Of a DNA stretch of 6,425 bases, positions 5,550 to 6,425 are shown piece by piece; position 1 is the first letter of the stretch; each line of letters starts with the position of its first letter. The translations under genes were made by a program, and so were the position numbers. The notes below the pieces were generated by a model. The model did no database searches. It was not told the origin of the DNA and saw nothing but the letters and a program-made list of their open reading frames with translations. The DNA comes from Chitinophagaceae bacterium (GTDB lineage Bacteria > Bacteroidota > Bacteroidia > Chitinophagales > Chitinophagaceae), in the NCBI GenBank assembly GCA_947452875.1, contig CANGEZ010000129.1, positions 1 through 6,425 of the forward strand. Direction: 5' to 3'.

Positions 5550-6425
5550 TTAATCGTAAAAATTAAAACGCATCTCCCATTTAATCCTTCTGTCTTTTTG
5601 TTCATCGCGTTTCATCAACCAAAGCTGATAATAATTTCCTGCCACCCAATTATCGACGCCATCATCATAAAATCTGCTGCCTGGATTGCCTGATTGACCT
5701 CCAGGATAAATACCATATGCATCTGTAACTGTAGTCAAACCAACAATCATCCTCCAACTTGGGCCATGATTTTCTGTCGTAGCATTGATGATGTTTGTTC
5801 CACCTCCAATTGGCAAATGCATTCTGCTCATGGAAGGCAACTTTAATAAATAATCAATATGTGTATCCTTATACTTCCACCATTCTACTTTTTTTTCTGT
5901 TTCCAGTTGACCTAAAGCCAAAACAGATTTTTTAAAAGCTGCCGTTGCTATTTCAGGAAGTGTTTCAATCCAAGGTGTGTTGATGTTATCATAAAATTTA
6001 TAGGCACTGTCTTGAAGTAAATTCTCCATTAATGTACTTTCAAAAGGACGTGAAGCATTAACAGGCGCTTTCGTATACTCGTCATTGTAAGTAGTATCAT
6101 AAAACGATTGCCAAAGAATATCAAAAACAGTAGCGCCTTTTTCGTTGACATCATTCCTACAATTCCATTCTTTTAAAATTTGATAAAACTTTTTTTCTTG
6201 ACTATTCAATTTTTGGAATTGAATATTTTTAATCAACGCCGGAATCGTATTGGCTGCGAAAATATTGTAATTATCTGTTTGCATGGCCATCATATCACGA
6301 ACGGTGATTTGCTGCATGGCGTTTAATTTTTTGTTGATATACAAACCTCTTGAAGAAGGATACTCTCTCCCTAAATAATAAGCATATGAAGTATCTACAG
6401 GTCGTTGATTAGCGCTGCTTACAAA
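5550..6425 (-). CDS. Penicillin acylase family protein (peptidase S45), C-terminal part, 5' end outside the window
   Basis: The frame stays open to the window edge, so the visible 291 residues are only the C-terminal portion. A TTG at 6344 is not a start: the codons before it read YAYYLGREYPSSRG, which continues the family pattern. Conserved S45 stretches follow: ITVRDMMAMQTDNYNIFAA from residue 40, MHLPIGGG at 202-209, NHGPSWR at 219-225, and YGIYPGGQSGNPGS at 237-250 followed by YDDGVDNWVAG. All belong to the beta subunit of these Ntn hydrolases, which cleave themselves so that a Ser becomes the nucleophile; that Ser and the signal peptide would be upstream and are not visible. Family members hydrolyse amide bonds in penicillins, acyl-homoserine lactones or other N-acyl compounds, usually in the periplasm. 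The substrate here cannot be told. It is the first visible gene of a run with the small membrane protein and the DUF5686 gene. Confidence 0.93.
   Translation of the reverse strand, partial: FVSSANQRPVDTSYAYYLGREYPSSRGLYINKKLNAMQQITVRDMMAMQTDNYNIFAANTIPALIKNIQFQKLNSQEKKFYQILKEWNCRNDVNEKGATVFDILWQSFYDTTYNDEYTKAPVNASRPFESTLMENLLQDSAYKFYDNINTPWIETLPEIATAAFKKSVLALGQLETEKKVEWWKYKDTHIDYLLKLPSMSRMHLPIGGGTNIINATTENHGPSWRMIVGLTTVTDAYGIYPGGQSGNPGSRFYDDGVDNWVAGNYYQLWLMKRDEQKDRRIKWEMRFNFYD

Noticed and set aside
5540..5605. A longer form of the small membrane protein starting at 5605
   Set aside because: It would overlap the conserved C-terminus of the acylase gene by 56 bp, and the added residues are polar and precede a natural membrane-helix start at 5539.
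6342..6344. TTG as the start of the acylase gene
   Set aside because: The frame is open upstream to the window edge and the upstream residues fit the S45 family, so the gene is merely cut by the window.

Overview
The window looks like chromosomal DNA of a Bacteroidota bacterium, most likely a Chitinophagaceae-type genus. The protein families point there: a CarboxypepD_reg-like plus DUF5686 outer-membrane protein and a long, Cys-tailed TrhO. So do the AT-rich coding DNA, the lack of clear Shine-Dalgarno sites, and a gap filled with short interspersed repeats. The genus is an inference; no rRNA or marker search was possible.

Layout: (1) 12-1112, plus strand, a complete ychF, the conserved translation-associated P-loop ATPase. 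(2) 1113-1486, a convergent intergenic region of about 374 bp with no credible gene. It is packed with repeats: a 27-bp inverted repeat pair bounding 1111-1254, two oppositely oriented arrays of a roughly 9-nt unit, a CCTGCC/GGCAGG hairpin, and a 15-bp tandem duplication. The stop codons of both flanking genes lie inside repeat copies. (3) 1487-2512, minus strand, trhO, the O2-dependent tRNA U34 hydroxylase of the rhodanese superfamily, with a 99-bp leader containing a GNRA-capped hairpin. (4) 2612-6425, minus strand, a tightly packed three-gene run in transcription order: a penicillin-acylase-family (S45) hydrolase whose 5' part lies off the window, a 114-residue four-helix membrane protein with no assigned function, and an 857-residue DUF5686 outer-membrane protein. 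The gaps between these genes are only 10 and 9 nt, so they are very probably co-transcribed.

The acylase, the small membrane protein and the DUF5686 protein all look like cell-envelope proteins and may share a process there, but the sequence does not say which. ychF and trhO both concern translation, but they converge and are not an operon. I found no CRISPR array, tRNA, rRNA, transposase or phage gene, and no clear case for a new defence or mobile system. The most unusual part is the repeat-filled gap between ychF and trhO.
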